A stretch of 9,351 nucleotides of DNA from Candidatus Didemnitutus sp. (GTDB taxonomy: Bacteria; Verrucomicrobiota; Verrucomicrobiia; Opitutales; Opitutaceae): contig JAUXOH010000152.1 of NCBI GenBank assembly GCA_030682505.1, forward strand, positions 1-9,351. The letters are read 5' to 3'. This document shows positions 1 through 6,534 of the stretch, in pieces. The translations under genes and the position numbers were made by a program. The notes beneath the pieces were generated by a model. It saw nothing but the letters and a program-made list of their open reading frames with translations. It had not been told where the DNA came from and made no database searches. The number at the start of each line of letters is the position of its first letter. Position 1 is the stretch's first letter.

Positions 1-822
1 GTCGATGCCGGTGTGCAGGCCGATTTTTTCGCCCCGCGTGCGCAGCACCATCACCAGTTCCTCGAGCGACGCGTTGCCGGCACGCTCCCCGATGCCATTG
101 ATGGTCACCTCCGCTTGCCGCGCGCCGGCGCGGAGGCCAGCGAGGCTGTTCGCGACGGCGAGCCCCAGATCATCGTGACAATGCACGGAGATGATCACGT
201 CCTTGGCGCCGGGGGTGTGGGCAATGATGCCGGCGATGAGTCCGCCAAACTCGTCGGGCAGCGTGTAGCCGACCGTGTCGGGGATGTTCAGCGTGGTCGC
301 TCCCGCCTTGATGACGGCGGCGAGCACCTCGTAGAGAAATTCCGGATCGCTGCGACCCGCGTCTTCCGGAGAAAATTCGATGTCGGCGCACAGGGAGCGG
401 GCAAACGCCACCATCTCGGTGGCACGCGCCACCACTTCCGCGCGACTCATGCGCAGCTTGTGCTGCAAATGAATGTCGCTGGTGGCGAGAAACGTGTGGA
501 TGCGCGGGTGTTTGGCACCCTTGACGCCCTCCCAGGCGGTTTCGATGTCGCCGCGGGTGCAGCGCGCGAGACCGCAGATGATGGGTGGTTCCGCCTGGGG
601 CCGGCCCTCGAGCGCGGTCTGCCCGATCTCGGCCGAGATGGCCTGCACCGCCGCCAGATCATCCGGCGAAGCGGCCGGAAAGCCGGCTTCGATCACATCC
701 ACGCCAAGACGGGCCAGCGTGCGGGCGACTTCCAGCTTCTCCGCGGAAGTCATCGACGCGCCGGGAGCTTGTTCACCGTCGCGGAGGCTGGTGTCGAAAA
801 TGCGGATGTAGTTCGGATCCAT
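1..822 (-). CDS. leuA: 2-isopropylmalate synthase, N-terminal part (cut by window edge)
   Basis: LeuA condenses acetyl-CoA with 2-ketoisovalerate, the first committed step of leucine synthesis. The visible 274 codons cover most of the catalytic TIM barrel; the rest of the gene, including the regulatory domain for leucine feedback, lies beyond the window edge. Seen: IFDTSLRDGEQ near the start (metal-binding Asp15), the metal-binding HCHDD motif (His214, His216), and NGIGERAGNAS at 242-252 with metal-ligand Asn250. SPEDAGRSDPEF and IPDTVGYTLP are also typical of LeuA. The ATG at 822 puts the first motif where it sits in other LeuA proteins. No Shine-Dalgarno sequence precedes it; the leader reads AAACTCCGCTTCTC. 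It follows a small ORF by 34 nt and sits downstream of the ilv operon terminator, so it may have its own promoter or depend on readthrough. Homocitrate or citramalate synthase is possible in principle, but the motifs and ilv context favour LeuA. Confidence 0.96.
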   Translation of the reverse strand, partial: MDPNYIRIFDTSLRDGEQAPGASMTSAEKLEVARTLARLGVDVIEAGFPAASPDDLAAVQAISAEIGQTALEGRPQAEPPIICGLARCTRGDIETAWEGVKGAKHPRIHTFLATSDIHLQHKLRMSRAEVVARATEMVAFARSLCADIEFSPEDAGRSDPEFLYEVLAAVIKAGATTLNIPDTVGYTLPDEFGGLIAGIIAHTPGAKDVIISVHCHDDLGLAVANSLAGLRAGARQAEVTINGIGERAGNASLEELVMVLRTRGEKIGLHTGID

Positions 823-856
823 GAGAAGCGGAGTTTAGGATGGCCCGGTTCGCCGC

Positions 857-1066
857 TCAACCCTGCGGATCGGAACGAGGGACGCTGGGCGGAGCGAAGA
901 GCGGATTGACGAAGACGAACGAGTCCGGCTCGGGATTCGTGGGTTTGACCTCGGTGCGGTCAGCCGGGTCGGCGGCAGCGGCACTGCCGTCGGTCGAATC
1001 GCTCGGGGAGAACAAATCGAGCACGCGATACTCGCCGGATTGTTGGGCATGTTGGGAGTGATTCAT
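857..1066 (-). CDS. small hypothetical protein between ilvC and leuA
   Basis: I do not recognise this 69-residue protein. It begins MNHSQHAQQSGEYRVLDLF. It then has a low-complexity stretch rich in Ser, Asp, Ala and Pro and ends with a more hydrophobic FVFVNPLFAPPSVP segment. There is no signal peptide, transmembrane helix or metal motif. Support for a real gene: it fills most of the gap between the ilvC terminator and leuA, it is on the operon strand, about 72% of its third codon positions are G or C, and an ACCCCC block lies 7 nt before the ATG as for other genes here. Against it: short length, skewed composition, and overlapping ORFs in other frames. Leu, Ile and Val are not enriched, so it does not look like a leucine leader peptide. 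It ends 34 nt before leuA. Confidence 0.5.
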   Translation of the reverse strand: MNHSQHAQQSGEYRVLDLFSPSDSTDGSAAAADPADRTEVKPTNPEPDSFVFVNPLFAPPSVPRSDPQG

Positions 1067-1090
1067 AGATTTAGGGGGTCGGATTTTTCA

Positions 1091-1128
1091 GGAAAGAAAG
1101 GGCGGGCGGCGATTGGGGCCGCCCACCC
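1091..1128 (-). terminator. intrinsic terminator after ilvC
   Basis: On the minus strand an 11-bp, almost all-GC stem (GGGTGGGCGGC at 1128-1118 with GCCGCCCGCCC at 1110-1100, one G-T pair) closes a 7-nt loop. It is followed at once by TTTCTTTCC. It begins 27 nt after the ilvC stop codon. The T-tract is interrupted by Cs, so some readthrough into the small ORF and leuA is possible. It probably marks the end of the main ilvDBNC transcript. Confidence 0.85.
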
Positions 1129-1155
1129 CGTAACACACCAACGAAAGCAACGTGA

Positions 1156-2172
1156 TCAATCGCCGGGCTTGATCGTCACGGGGTTCAGAAACGGCATCAT
1201 CGCGCGCAAACGCACGCCGACGCGTTCCAGTTTTTGATCGCGTTCCCCTTTGCGGAACTTCTCGAACCGCTTGCGGCCGCCCTTTTTGTTCTCCGCGATC
1301 CACGTGCGGGCGAACTTGCCCGACTGGATGTCGGCGAGGATCCGCTTCATTTCCTTCTGCGTGGCCCGGTTCACCACGCGCGGGCCGCTGACGTAGTCGC
1401 CCCACTCCGCCGTGTCGGAGACCGAGTAGCGCATGTAGTTCAAGCCGCCGCGATACATGAGGTCCACAATGAGCTTCAGCTCGTGCAAGCACTCGAAGTA
1501 GGCGATCTCGGGCTGGTAGCCGGCATCGACGAGGGTCTTGAAGCCCGCCTTGACCAGTTCGGCGCAGCCGCCGCACAACACCGCTTGCTCGCCGAACAGA
1601 TCCGTCTCGGTCTCCTCGGTGAAGGTCGTCTCGAGCACGCCGGCGCGGGTGCAGCCGATGCCGCGCGCGTAGGCGAGCGCGAGCTTCTTGGCGGAACGCG
1701 AGGCGTCCTGATGCACGGCGATGAGGCCGGGGACGCCGCCGCCTTCCTGAAACACCTCGCGGACGCGGTGGCCGGGGCTCTTCGGCGCGACGAGCGCCAC
1801 ATCAACGCCCTGGGGCGGCTTGATCGCGCCGAAGCGGATGTTGAAGCCGTGCGCAAAGAAGAGCGCCTTGCCCGGGGTCAGGTGGGGCTCGACAAAATCC
1901 TGGTAGACCTGCGCCTGCGTGTGGTCGGGCACGAGCAGCATGATGAGATCGGCCCACTTCGCGACCGCCCCGATGGTGTCGACCTTGAGGCCGGCCTTCC
2001 GGGCTTTCGCGCGCGACTTGCTTGTCTTGCCGAGGCCGACGCGCACCTCCACGCCGCTGTCGCGGAGATTGAGCGCGTGGGCGTGGCCTTGGGAGCCGTA
2101 GCCAACGATGGCGACTTTGCGGGAGCGGATGCGGGCGAGGTCCGCGTTTTTGTCGTAGTATACTTTAGCCAT
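1156..2172 (-). CDS. ilvC: ketol-acid reductoisomerase (class I)
   Basis: IlvC isomerises and reduces acetolactate and acetohydroxybutyrate to dihydroxy acids, using Mg2+ and NAD(P)H. The 338-residue length fits the short class I form. Seen: Rossmann motif GYGSQGHAHALNLRDSG at 24-40; LLVPDHTQ at 79-86; active-site His108 in FAHGFNI; Lys131 in PKSPGH. The C-terminal knotted domain supplies metal ligands Asp191 and Glu195 (ETETDLFGEQ), Glu227 and Glu231 (YFECLHEL), and the substrate residue Ser252 in SDTAEWGDY. The cofactor-selecting loop after beta-2 reads GLGKTSKS, keeping the serines but with Gly-Lys where GLRxGSKS-type enzymes have Arg, so preference for NADPH or NADH is uncertain. The ATG at 2172 gives the expected MAKVYYDKNADL start. 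It lies 26 nt after ilvN, and an AACCCCC block sits 15 nt upstream instead of a Shine-Dalgarno. Confidence 0.98.
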   Translation of the reverse strand: MAKVYYDKNADLARIRSRKVAIVGYGSQGHAHALNLRDSGVEVRVGLGKTSKSRAKARKAGLKVDTIGAVAKWADLIMLLVPDHTQAQVYQDFVEPHLTPGKALFFAHGFNIRFGAIKPPQGVDVALVAPKSPGHRVREVFQEGGGVPGLIAVHQDASRSAKKLALAYARGIGCTRAGVLETTFTEETETDLFGEQAVLCGGCAELVKAGFKTLVDAGYQPEIAYFECLHELKLIVDLMYRGGLNYMRYSVSDTAEWGDYVSGPRVVNRATQKEMKRILADIQSGKFARTWIAENKKGGRKRFEKFRKGERDQKLERVGVRLRAMMPFLNPVTIKPGD

Positions 2173-2198
2173 GGGAAAGGGAATTTTGGGGGTTGGAA

Positions 2199-2771
2199 TC
2201 AGACGGACATGGAGATGCCGGTCTCGGCCGGCTCATCGGCGGACGCGGTCGTCACTTCCGCGCGCACGAGCGGCGGGTTGGCGGAGAGTTTGTCGTGGCC
2301 GCGCGCCATCGAAACCGTGCCGGCGCGGACCATCTCGAGAATGCCGTAGGGCCGGATCATCACCTCGAACTTGCTGATCTTCTCGGGCGTGCCCGTGACC
2401 TCGATCACGAGGGATTCCTCGTCGACATCCACCACACGGGCGCGGAAGACATCCGCCAGCTGCAACACGTGCGAACGGGAATCGGGCGTGGCGCGGACCT
2501 TGACGAGCGCGAGCTCGCGGTTGAGCGCGGACTTGTGCGTGAGGTCGTCGACCCGCAGCACGTTGACCAGCTTGTAGAGATTGGCCTCGACGATCCGCGC
2601 GCCGGCTTCCGTCGAATCGACGACGACGGTGAGGCGCGAGACGCCGGGTTGCTCGGTGCGGCCGACGGTGAGCGAATCGATGTTGAAGTTGCGGCGCCGG
2701 AACAGGGAGGCGACCCGGTTCAGGACCCCGGGGACGTCCTCGACGTAGGCAATGAGCGTGTGTTTGGCCAT
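2199..2771 (-). CDS. ilvN: acetolactate synthase small (regulatory) subunit
   Basis: This is the regulatory subunit of acetohydroxyacid synthase. In the family it binds valine through an ACT domain, transmits feedback inhibition to IlvB and raises its activity. Seen: N-terminal ACT domain at about residues 4-78 (HTLIAYVEDVPGVLNRV, then RRRNFNIDSLTVGRTE), followed by the NRELALVKV segment and the second domain ending RPYGILEMVRAGTVSMARG at 140-158. At 190 residues it is longer than the roughly 160-175 of long-form small subunits; the extra is a polar C-terminal tail rich in Ala, Glu and Thr. It starts 12 nt after ilvB, with an AACCCTC block (overlapping the ilvB stop) 7 nt before the ATG. The close spacing suggests translation tied to ilvB. 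E. coli calls such long forms IlvH; ilvN is the usual name beside ilvB. Confidence 0.98.
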   Translation of the reverse strand: MAKHTLIAYVEDVPGVLNRVASLFRRRNFNIDSLTVGRTEQPGVSRLTVVVDSTEAGARIVEANLYKLVNVLRVDDLTHKSALNRELALVKVRATPDSRSHVLQLADVFRARVVDVDEESLVIEVTGTPEKISKFEVMIRPYGILEMVRAGTVSMARGHDKLSANPPLVRAEVTTASADEPAETGISMSV

Positions 2772-2778
2772 GGGGTGT

Positions 2779-2785
2779 GAGGGTT
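2779..2785 (-). promoter_or_regulatory. AACCCTC block before ilvN (non-Shine-Dalgarno leader)
   Basis: The minus strand reads AACCCTC ending 7 nt before the ilvN ATG and overlaps the ilvB TAA stop codon. No GGAG-type sequence is present. The identical heptamer occurs 6 nt before the first gene in the window (9348-9342). A role in initiation is inferred from this repetition only. Confidence 0.3.
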
Positions 2786-4559
2786 AGGAATTCGCGGTCG
2801 CGGGGGCCGGGGCGGGTTTGGCGGAGGGCATCTGCCACTCCTTGTCGGAACCGGTTTCGGCCAGGACATCGCGCTTCGGGCGCCGGATCATTTTGTCGAG
2901 GGCCGCGCCGGCGGGCACCATCGGGAAGACGGAATCCTCCTGTTCGACGCGGAAGTCGATGATCACGGTGCCTGCGTGGGCGAGCCCGTCGAGCACCGCG
3001 GCCGTGACTTCGGAGCGCTGGGTGACGCGCACTCCCTTCAGCCCGAAGGCATCGGCGAGCTTCACAAAATCCGGTCCGCGCAGCGGCGTGGCGGCGTAGC
3101 GCTTGTCGTAGAAAAATTCCTGCCACTGGCGCACCATGCCGAGGAAGGCGTTGTTGATGATCGCCACGTTGATCTTGATCTTTTCCTGCGCGATGGTCGC
3201 CAGCTCCGGCATCGTCATCTGGAAGCCGCCGTCGCCCACGACGACCCAGACGTCCTTCTCCGGACAGGCAAACTTCGCGCCGATGGCCGCCGGCAGGGCA
3301 AATCCCATGGTGCCGAGACCGCCCGAGGTGATGAGCGAGCGCGGGGCCTCGTGGTGGTAATACTGCGCCTCCCACATCTGGTGCTGGCCCACGTCGGTGA
3401 CGACGATGGTCTCGCGGTCCTTGGTGGCGCGCCAGATGTCGTTGATCACGTGTGCGGCGTAGAGGTGGCCGTTGTCGGGCAAAGCCTGGATGTCGAGCAC
3501 AGCGGAGTCGCCCTTGGTCTCGTTGATCTTCGTCCACCAGTCGCTGCGCTCGTTGGCCTGCACGTTCGGAAGGAGCTCGGTGAGCACTTCGCGCAAATCC
3601 CCGATGAGCGCCACGTCGACGTGGACGTTCTTGTTCACTTCGGACGGATCGATCTCGACATGGATTTTTTTCGCGTTCGGTGCGTAGGTCTTGAGGTTGC
3701 CCGTGACGCGGTCGTCGAACCGCATGCCGAGGGCGATGAGCAGGTCGGCCTGTTGGATCGCCTGGTTGACCCAAGCTTCGCCGTGCATGCCCATCATGCC
3801 GAGATTGCGCGGCGAGGACGCGGGAATCGCCCCGATGCCGAGCAAGGTGACGGCAATCGGGATGCCGGCGCTGTTGGCAAATTCAAGCACCTGCGCCGTG
3901 GCGCCGGACTTGAGGATCCCCTGCCCGCCGAGGATGACGGGGCGCTGGGCCGCGTTGATGAGATCGAGGGCGCGCTGGTATTCCGACGGCAACGCGCGGA
4001 GATTCGGCCGGTAACCCGGCAGGCGTGGGGCGACCGCGTCCCAATCAAATTCGACCGTTGATTGCTGCGCATCCTTGGTGATGTCGACCAACACCGGACC
4101 GGGCCGTCCGCTCTTGGCGATGTAAAAGGCCTCGCGCAACACGCGGGCAATGTCACCGGCTTTGGTGACGAGGTAATTGTGCTTCGTGATCGGCAGCGTG
4201 ACGCCGGTCACGTCGGTTTCCTGAAACGCGTCGGTGCCGAGCGCCTTCGAGCCCACCTGACCCGTGATGCAGACGATCGGGGAGGAATCCATGATGGCGG
4301 TCGCGATGCCGGTGACCATGTTCGTCGCGCCGGGGCCCGAGGTGGCGATCGCCACGCCGACCTTCCCGCTCGCCCGGGCATAGCCGTCGGCCATGTGGGT
4401 CGCGCCCTGTTCGTGGCGCGTGAGCACATGGTGGATCTGCGGGTATTTCGTCATCGCGTCGTAGGTCGGCAAGATCGCGCCGCCCGGGTAACCGAACACG
4501 ACATCGACGCCTTCGCGGATGAGGCATTCCCAAATGATTTCTGCGCCGGTGAGTTTCAT
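2784..4559 (-). CDS. ilvB: acetolactate synthase large (catalytic) subunit
   Basis: This ThDP-dependent enzyme joins two pyruvates to acetolactate, or pyruvate plus 2-ketobutyrate to acetohydroxybutyrate, the first common step for Val, Leu and Ile. The 591-residue chain is complete. Seen: MKLTGAEIIWECL start; GYPGGAILPTYDA at 23-35; catalytic Glu50 in LTRHEQGATHMADGYAR; SGPGATN at 74-80; FAD-region MRFDDRVTGN at 279-288; and the ThDP/Mg motif GDGGFQMTMPEL (442-452 region) ending in IINN at 467-470. VRQWQEFFYDKRY (476-488) contains Trp479 at the position known for herbicide binding. FAD-associated residues and adjacency to ilvN separate it from catabolic acetolactate synthases. A short Pro/Ala tail (AKPAPAPATANS) ends the protein. 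It begins 28 nt after ilvD with AACCCTT 14 nt upstream. Confidence 0.99.
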   Translation of the reverse strand: MKLTGAEIIWECLIREGVDVVFGYPGGAILPTYDAMTKYPQIHHVLTRHEQGATHMADGYARASGKVGVAIATSGPGATNMVTGIATAIMDSSPIVCITGQVGSKALGTDAFQETDVTGVTLPITKHNYLVTKAGDIARVLREAFYIAKSGRPGPVLVDITKDAQQSTVEFDWDAVAPRLPGYRPNLRALPSEYQRALDLINAAQRPVILGGQGILKSGATAQVLEFANSAGIPIAVTLLGIGAIPASSPRNLGMMGMHGEAWVNQAIQQADLLIALGMRFDDRVTGNLKTYAPNAKKIHVEIDPSEVNKNVHVDVALIGDLREVLTELLPNVQANERSDWWTKINETKGDSAVLDIQALPDNGHLYAAHVINDIWRATKDRETIVVTDVGQHQMWEAQYYHHEAPRSLITSGGLGTMGFALPAAIGAKFACPEKDVWVVVGDGGFQMTMPELATIAQEKIKINVAIINNAFLGMVRQWQEFFYDKRYAATPLRGPDFVKLADAFGLKGVRVTQRSEVTAAVLDGLAHAGTVIIDFRVEQEDSVFPMVPAGAALDKMIRRPKRDVLAETGSDKEWQMPSAKPAPAPATANS

Positions 4560-4587
4560 GAGTGGAGAGCAGGAAGGGTTCGTGGGT

Positions 4588-6258
4588 TCAAGTGGTGTAG
4601 GCCCCGAGGGCGGCGGACGAGACGGTGGCGGCGTATTTCGCCATCACGCCGCGCCGATAACGCGGGGTCGGCGCGACCCAGCTCTGGCGGCGCGCCGCGA
4701 CCTCCTCGGCCGGCAGCTCGAGGTGCAGGCGGCGGTTGGGCACATCGATCTCGATGATGTCGCCCTCGTTCACCAACGCGATCAGGCCGCCCACGGCGGC
4801 CTCCGGCGCCACATGGCCGATGGAGAATCCACGGGTCGCCCCTGAAAAACGTCCGTCCGTCAACAAGGCCACACTCTCCGCCAACCCGGCGCCGGCGAGT
4901 GCCGCCGTGACCCCGAGCATTTCGCGCATGCCCGGTCCGCCCTTCGGACCTTCGTAGCGGATGACGACGACATCGCCCGCCTTGATCTGTTGCGCGCTGG
5001 CGGCCGCCATCGCGTCCTCTTCGCAGTTATAAACCCGGGCGGGACCCCGGTGGCGTTCGACGCTGCTGCCCGCGATCTTGAGCACGCAGCCTTCTTCCGC
5101 GAGGTTGCCGCGCAGAATCACGAGACCACCGTGCGGCTTGAAAGGCTTGGCCGTCGGGCGGATCACCTGCTGCCCCGGCGTCTCCGGCGCTGCGCCCACC
5201 TCCTCGGCGAGCGTGCGACCGGTCACGGTGAGGCAGGAGCCGTCCAGCATCCGACCCTCGTGGAGCCGACGCAGGAGCAGCGACATGCCGCCCGCGGCGT
5301 GCATCTCGACCGCGGTGTAGAGTCCACCGGGCTTCAAGGTCGCGATCGTCGGCGTGCGGGCGCTGATCCGGTCAAAGTCCTCAAGCGTCAGCGTGATTTC
5401 GACCTCGCGGGCCAGCGCGAGCAGATGGAGCACGGCGTTGGTCGAGCCACCGGAGGCGGCGACGGACGCGATTGCGTTCTCAAACGCCGCGCGGGTGTAG
5501 ATTTGGGAAGGACGCAGGTCGCGCCGCACCAGCTCCATCACGAGTTCGCCGCAGCGGAAGGCGGCGGCCGCTTTTGCCGGATCGGTGGCCGGGATGCCGT
5601 TGGCCCCCGCCGGCGAGATGCCGATGGCCTCCATGATCGTCGCCATCGTGTTGGCGGTGAACTGCCCGCCACAGGCGCCCGCTGTCGGACACGCGGCATT
5701 TTCGATCCGCTTGAATTCCTCTTCCTTGATCTTGCCCGCCCCGAAGGCGCCGACCGCTTCAAAGACATCCTGCACCGTGAGCGCCTTGCCCTGGAGCGTG
5801 CCGTGATTGATCGATCCGCCGTAGAGTGCGAGACCGGGCACGTTGACGCGCGCCAAGGCCATCATCACGCCGGGGTTGGTCTTGTCGCACGACGACAGGC
5901 AGACGAGACCGTCGAGGTGGTTGCCGCGGGTGACGAGTTCGATCGAGTCCGCGATGACCTCGCGCGAGACGAGCGAGGTCTTCATGCCCTCCGTGCCCAT
6001 CGTGATGCCATCGGAGATCGAGACCGTGTTGAACTCGAGCGGGGTGCCGCCGGCGGCGCGCACCCCGACCTTCACATGCTCGGCGAGTTCGCGGAGGTGA
6101 AAATTGCACGGCCCGATCTCGGTCCAGGTGTTGGCGATGCCGATCAACGGCTTCTGCAGATCCTCGTCGGTAAAGCCGACGGCTTTCATCATGGCCCGGG
6201 CCGGCGCACGATGCGGGCCCTCGGTGATGACACGGGAGTTGCGGCGAAGATCAGTCAT
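4588..6258 (-). CDS. ilvD: dihydroxy-acid dehydratase
   Basis: IlvD dehydrates the dihydroxy acids to 2-ketoisovalerate and 2-keto-3-methylvalerate. It is the first structural gene after the attenuator. The 556-residue length suits the shorter IlvD form. Seen: three candidate Fe-S cysteines, Cys51 (TWTEIGPCNFH), Cys124 (LSSCDKTNPG) and Cys196 (PTAGACGGQFTANTM). This spacing matches [2Fe-2S] dihydroxy-acid dehydratases. Mg-binding Asp83 lies in SDGITMGTEGM, and Lys126 follows Cys124 at the position carbamylated in the family. Near the C-terminus DGRFSGATRG carries the catalytic Ser472, and RYEGPKGGPGMREM supplies a metal-binding Glu. The ATG at 6258 gives MTDLRRNSRVITEG, a usual start. Sugar-acid dehydratases of the same superfamily are excluded by context more than by motif. 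Expression is probably set by the leader region 70 nt upstream. Confidence 0.98.
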   Translation of the reverse strand: MTDLRRNSRVITEGPHRAPARAMMKAVGFTDEDLQKPLIGIANTWTEIGPCNFHLRELAEHVKVGVRAAGGTPLEFNTVSISDGITMGTEGMKTSLVSREVIADSIELVTRGNHLDGLVCLSSCDKTNPGVMMALARVNVPGLALYGGSINHGTLQGKALTVQDVFEAVGAFGAGKIKEEEFKRIENAACPTAGACGGQFTANTMATIMEAIGISPAGANGIPATDPAKAAAAFRCGELVMELVRRDLRPSQIYTRAAFENAIASVAASGGSTNAVLHLLALAREVEITLTLEDFDRISARTPTIATLKPGGLYTAVEMHAAGGMSLLLRRLHEGRMLDGSCLTVTGRTLAEEVGAAPETPGQQVIRPTAKPFKPHGGLVILRGNLAEEGCVLKIAGSSVERHRGPARVYNCEEDAMAAASAQQIKAGDVVVIRYEGPKGGPGMREMLGVTAALAGAGLAESVALLTDGRFSGATRGFSIGHVAPEAAVGGLIALVNEGDIIEIDVPNRRLHLELPAEEVAARRQSWVAPTPRYRRGVMAKYAATVSSAALGAYTT

Positions 6259-6323
6259 GGCTCGGGCTGGCGCTCCGGGAAGAGGAGCAGGGGCGAAGGA
6301 GAGACGGGTGTTTCATGGGCAAG

Positions 6324-6354
6324 AAAAAAGACCGCCCGGTGGGGGCGGCCTTTT
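6324..6354 (-). terminator. attenuator terminator upstream of ilvD
   Basis: On the minus strand GGCCGCCC (6350-6343) pairs with GGGCGGTC (6337-6330) across a 5-nt loop, giving 8 bp with one G-T. The stem extends by four A-T pairs (AAAA at 6354-6351 with TTTT at 6329-6326). The T-run is six Ts (6329-6324). It lies between the leader-peptide stop and ilvD, 65 nt before the ilvD ATG, so it would stop transcription before the structural genes. The plus strand also reads as a weaker terminator (TTTTCG). Confidence 0.87.
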
Positions 6355-6382
6355 CGAAAACTTGGGAGAGTGTGGGTGCTCT

Positions 6383-6484
6383 TTAAGTGTGCGAATGCCG
6401 CCCGGAAGTCGGGGCAAGTAGAATGACGGCCACGATAATAATCGCGGCGGGCAGGCTCAGCAGCAGTGAGGTGCGGTTGGTCAT
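6383..6484 (-). CDS. ilv operon leader peptide (33 residues)
   Basis: This short ORF lies between the aldehyde dehydrogenase and ilvD. It starts MTNRTSLLLSLPAA, continues IIIVAVILLA and ends in a polar tail before TAA. Twelve of 33 residues are branched-chain: Leu7-9, Leu11, Ile15-17, Val18, Val20, Ile21 and Leu22-23. E. coli IlvL (32 residues) likewise starts MTALLRV and carries runs of Ile and Val. Leu22 uses CTA and Leu23 CTT, low-frequency choices in GC-rich DNA; CTA is absent from the leuA segment, which I read codon by codon. A terminator follows its stop by 28 nt, and alternative hairpins overlap its codons 11-13 and 28-30. Its likely job is to sense Leu-, Ile- and Val-tRNA charging, not to act as a protein. 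The alternative is a small membrane protein, since the hydrophobic run could span a bilayer, but placement and RNA pairing favour a leader. Role equivalent to ivbL/ilvL. Confidence 0.86.
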   Translation of the reverse strand: MTNRTSLLLSLPAAIIIVAVILLAPTSGRHSHT

Positions 6485-6501
6485 TTCGAAATCGCTAAGC
6501 C

Positions 6502-6534
6502 GTTATTCGTGCGCGCGTCTCCCCTGATGGTCAA
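6502..6534 (-). promoter_or_regulatory. possible promoter of the ilv leader transcript
   Basis: On the minus strand TTGACC (6534-6529) matches the -35 consensus at five of six bases. Downstream AATAAC (6507-6502) is a partial -10 with a long 21-nt spacer; ACGAAT (6510-6505) gives an 18-nt spacer but a poorer hexamer. Either would start transcription about 10-15 nt before the leader-peptide ATG. The stretch 6485-6623 holds no gene; this and an imperfect inverted repeat (6563-6603) are all I see in it. Confidence 0.3.

Larger units (their letters stand above)
6324..6484 (-). promoter_or_regulatory. ilv transcription attenuator (alternative RNA hairpins)
   Basis: Four RNA segments can pair in exclusive ways, as in the classical amino-acid attenuators. 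Segment 1 is CTGCCCG (6454-6448, leader codons 11-13). Segment 2 is CGGGCGG/GGGCGGC (6404-6397, codons 28-30). Segment 3 is GGCCGCCC (6350-6343) and segment 4 is GGGCGGTC (6337-6330) before six Ts. The 1:2 pairing is 7 bp with one G-U, 2:3 is 7 bp and all GC, and 3:4 is the terminator. Segments 2 and 4 share GGGCGG and compete for segment 3. A ribosome stalled on the Ile/Val/Leu codons 15-23 would cover segment 1 and leave segment 2 free to form 2:3, letting transcription into ilvD proceed. A ribosome reaching the stop codon would mask segment 2 and favour the terminator. Pairings are read from sequence; the mechanism is inferred by analogy with E. coli ilv, leu and trp leaders. Confidence 0.82.

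Noticed and set aside
13..909. 298-codon plus-strand ORF opposite leuA
   Set aside because: The opposite strand encodes LeuA with all its metal-binding motifs, so this is an antisense shadow.
1234..2349. 371-codon plus-strand ORF opposite ilvC
   Set aside because: It is a shadow of ilvC codon structure with no recognisable domain. Its composition simply mirrors the opposite strand.
2233..3774. 513-codon minus-strand ORF overlapping ilvB and ilvN
   Set aside because: It is the wrong frame of two certain genes, very rich in Arg and Pro, and spans the ilvB/ilvN junction without any motif.
6251..6316. 21-residue minus-strand ORF (MKHPSLLRPCSSSR...) ending inside the ilvD start
   Set aside because: It lies after the terminator, has no run of regulatory codons and no recognisable signal. 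Overlap with ilvD by 8 nt could mean coupling, but chance is more likely.
6324..6354. Terminator serving only the aldehyde dehydrogenase gene
   Set aside because: It lies 270 nt past that gene's stop and follows the leader ORF closely. Its 5' arm also pairs with leader codons 28-30, which an ordinary end-of-gene terminator need not do.
4990..6426. 478-codon plus-strand ORF opposite ilvD and the leader region
   Set aside because: It is antisense to a clear IlvD. Its Arg-, Gly-, Ala- and His-rich composition is typical of reverse-strand shadows in GC-rich DNA, and it shows no family motif.
6383..6484. Reading the leader ORF as a small membrane protein
   Set aside because: The hydrophobic run would fit a membrane span, but the branched-chain bias, the position just before a terminator and ilvD, and the codon overlap with alternative stems fit a leader peptide better.
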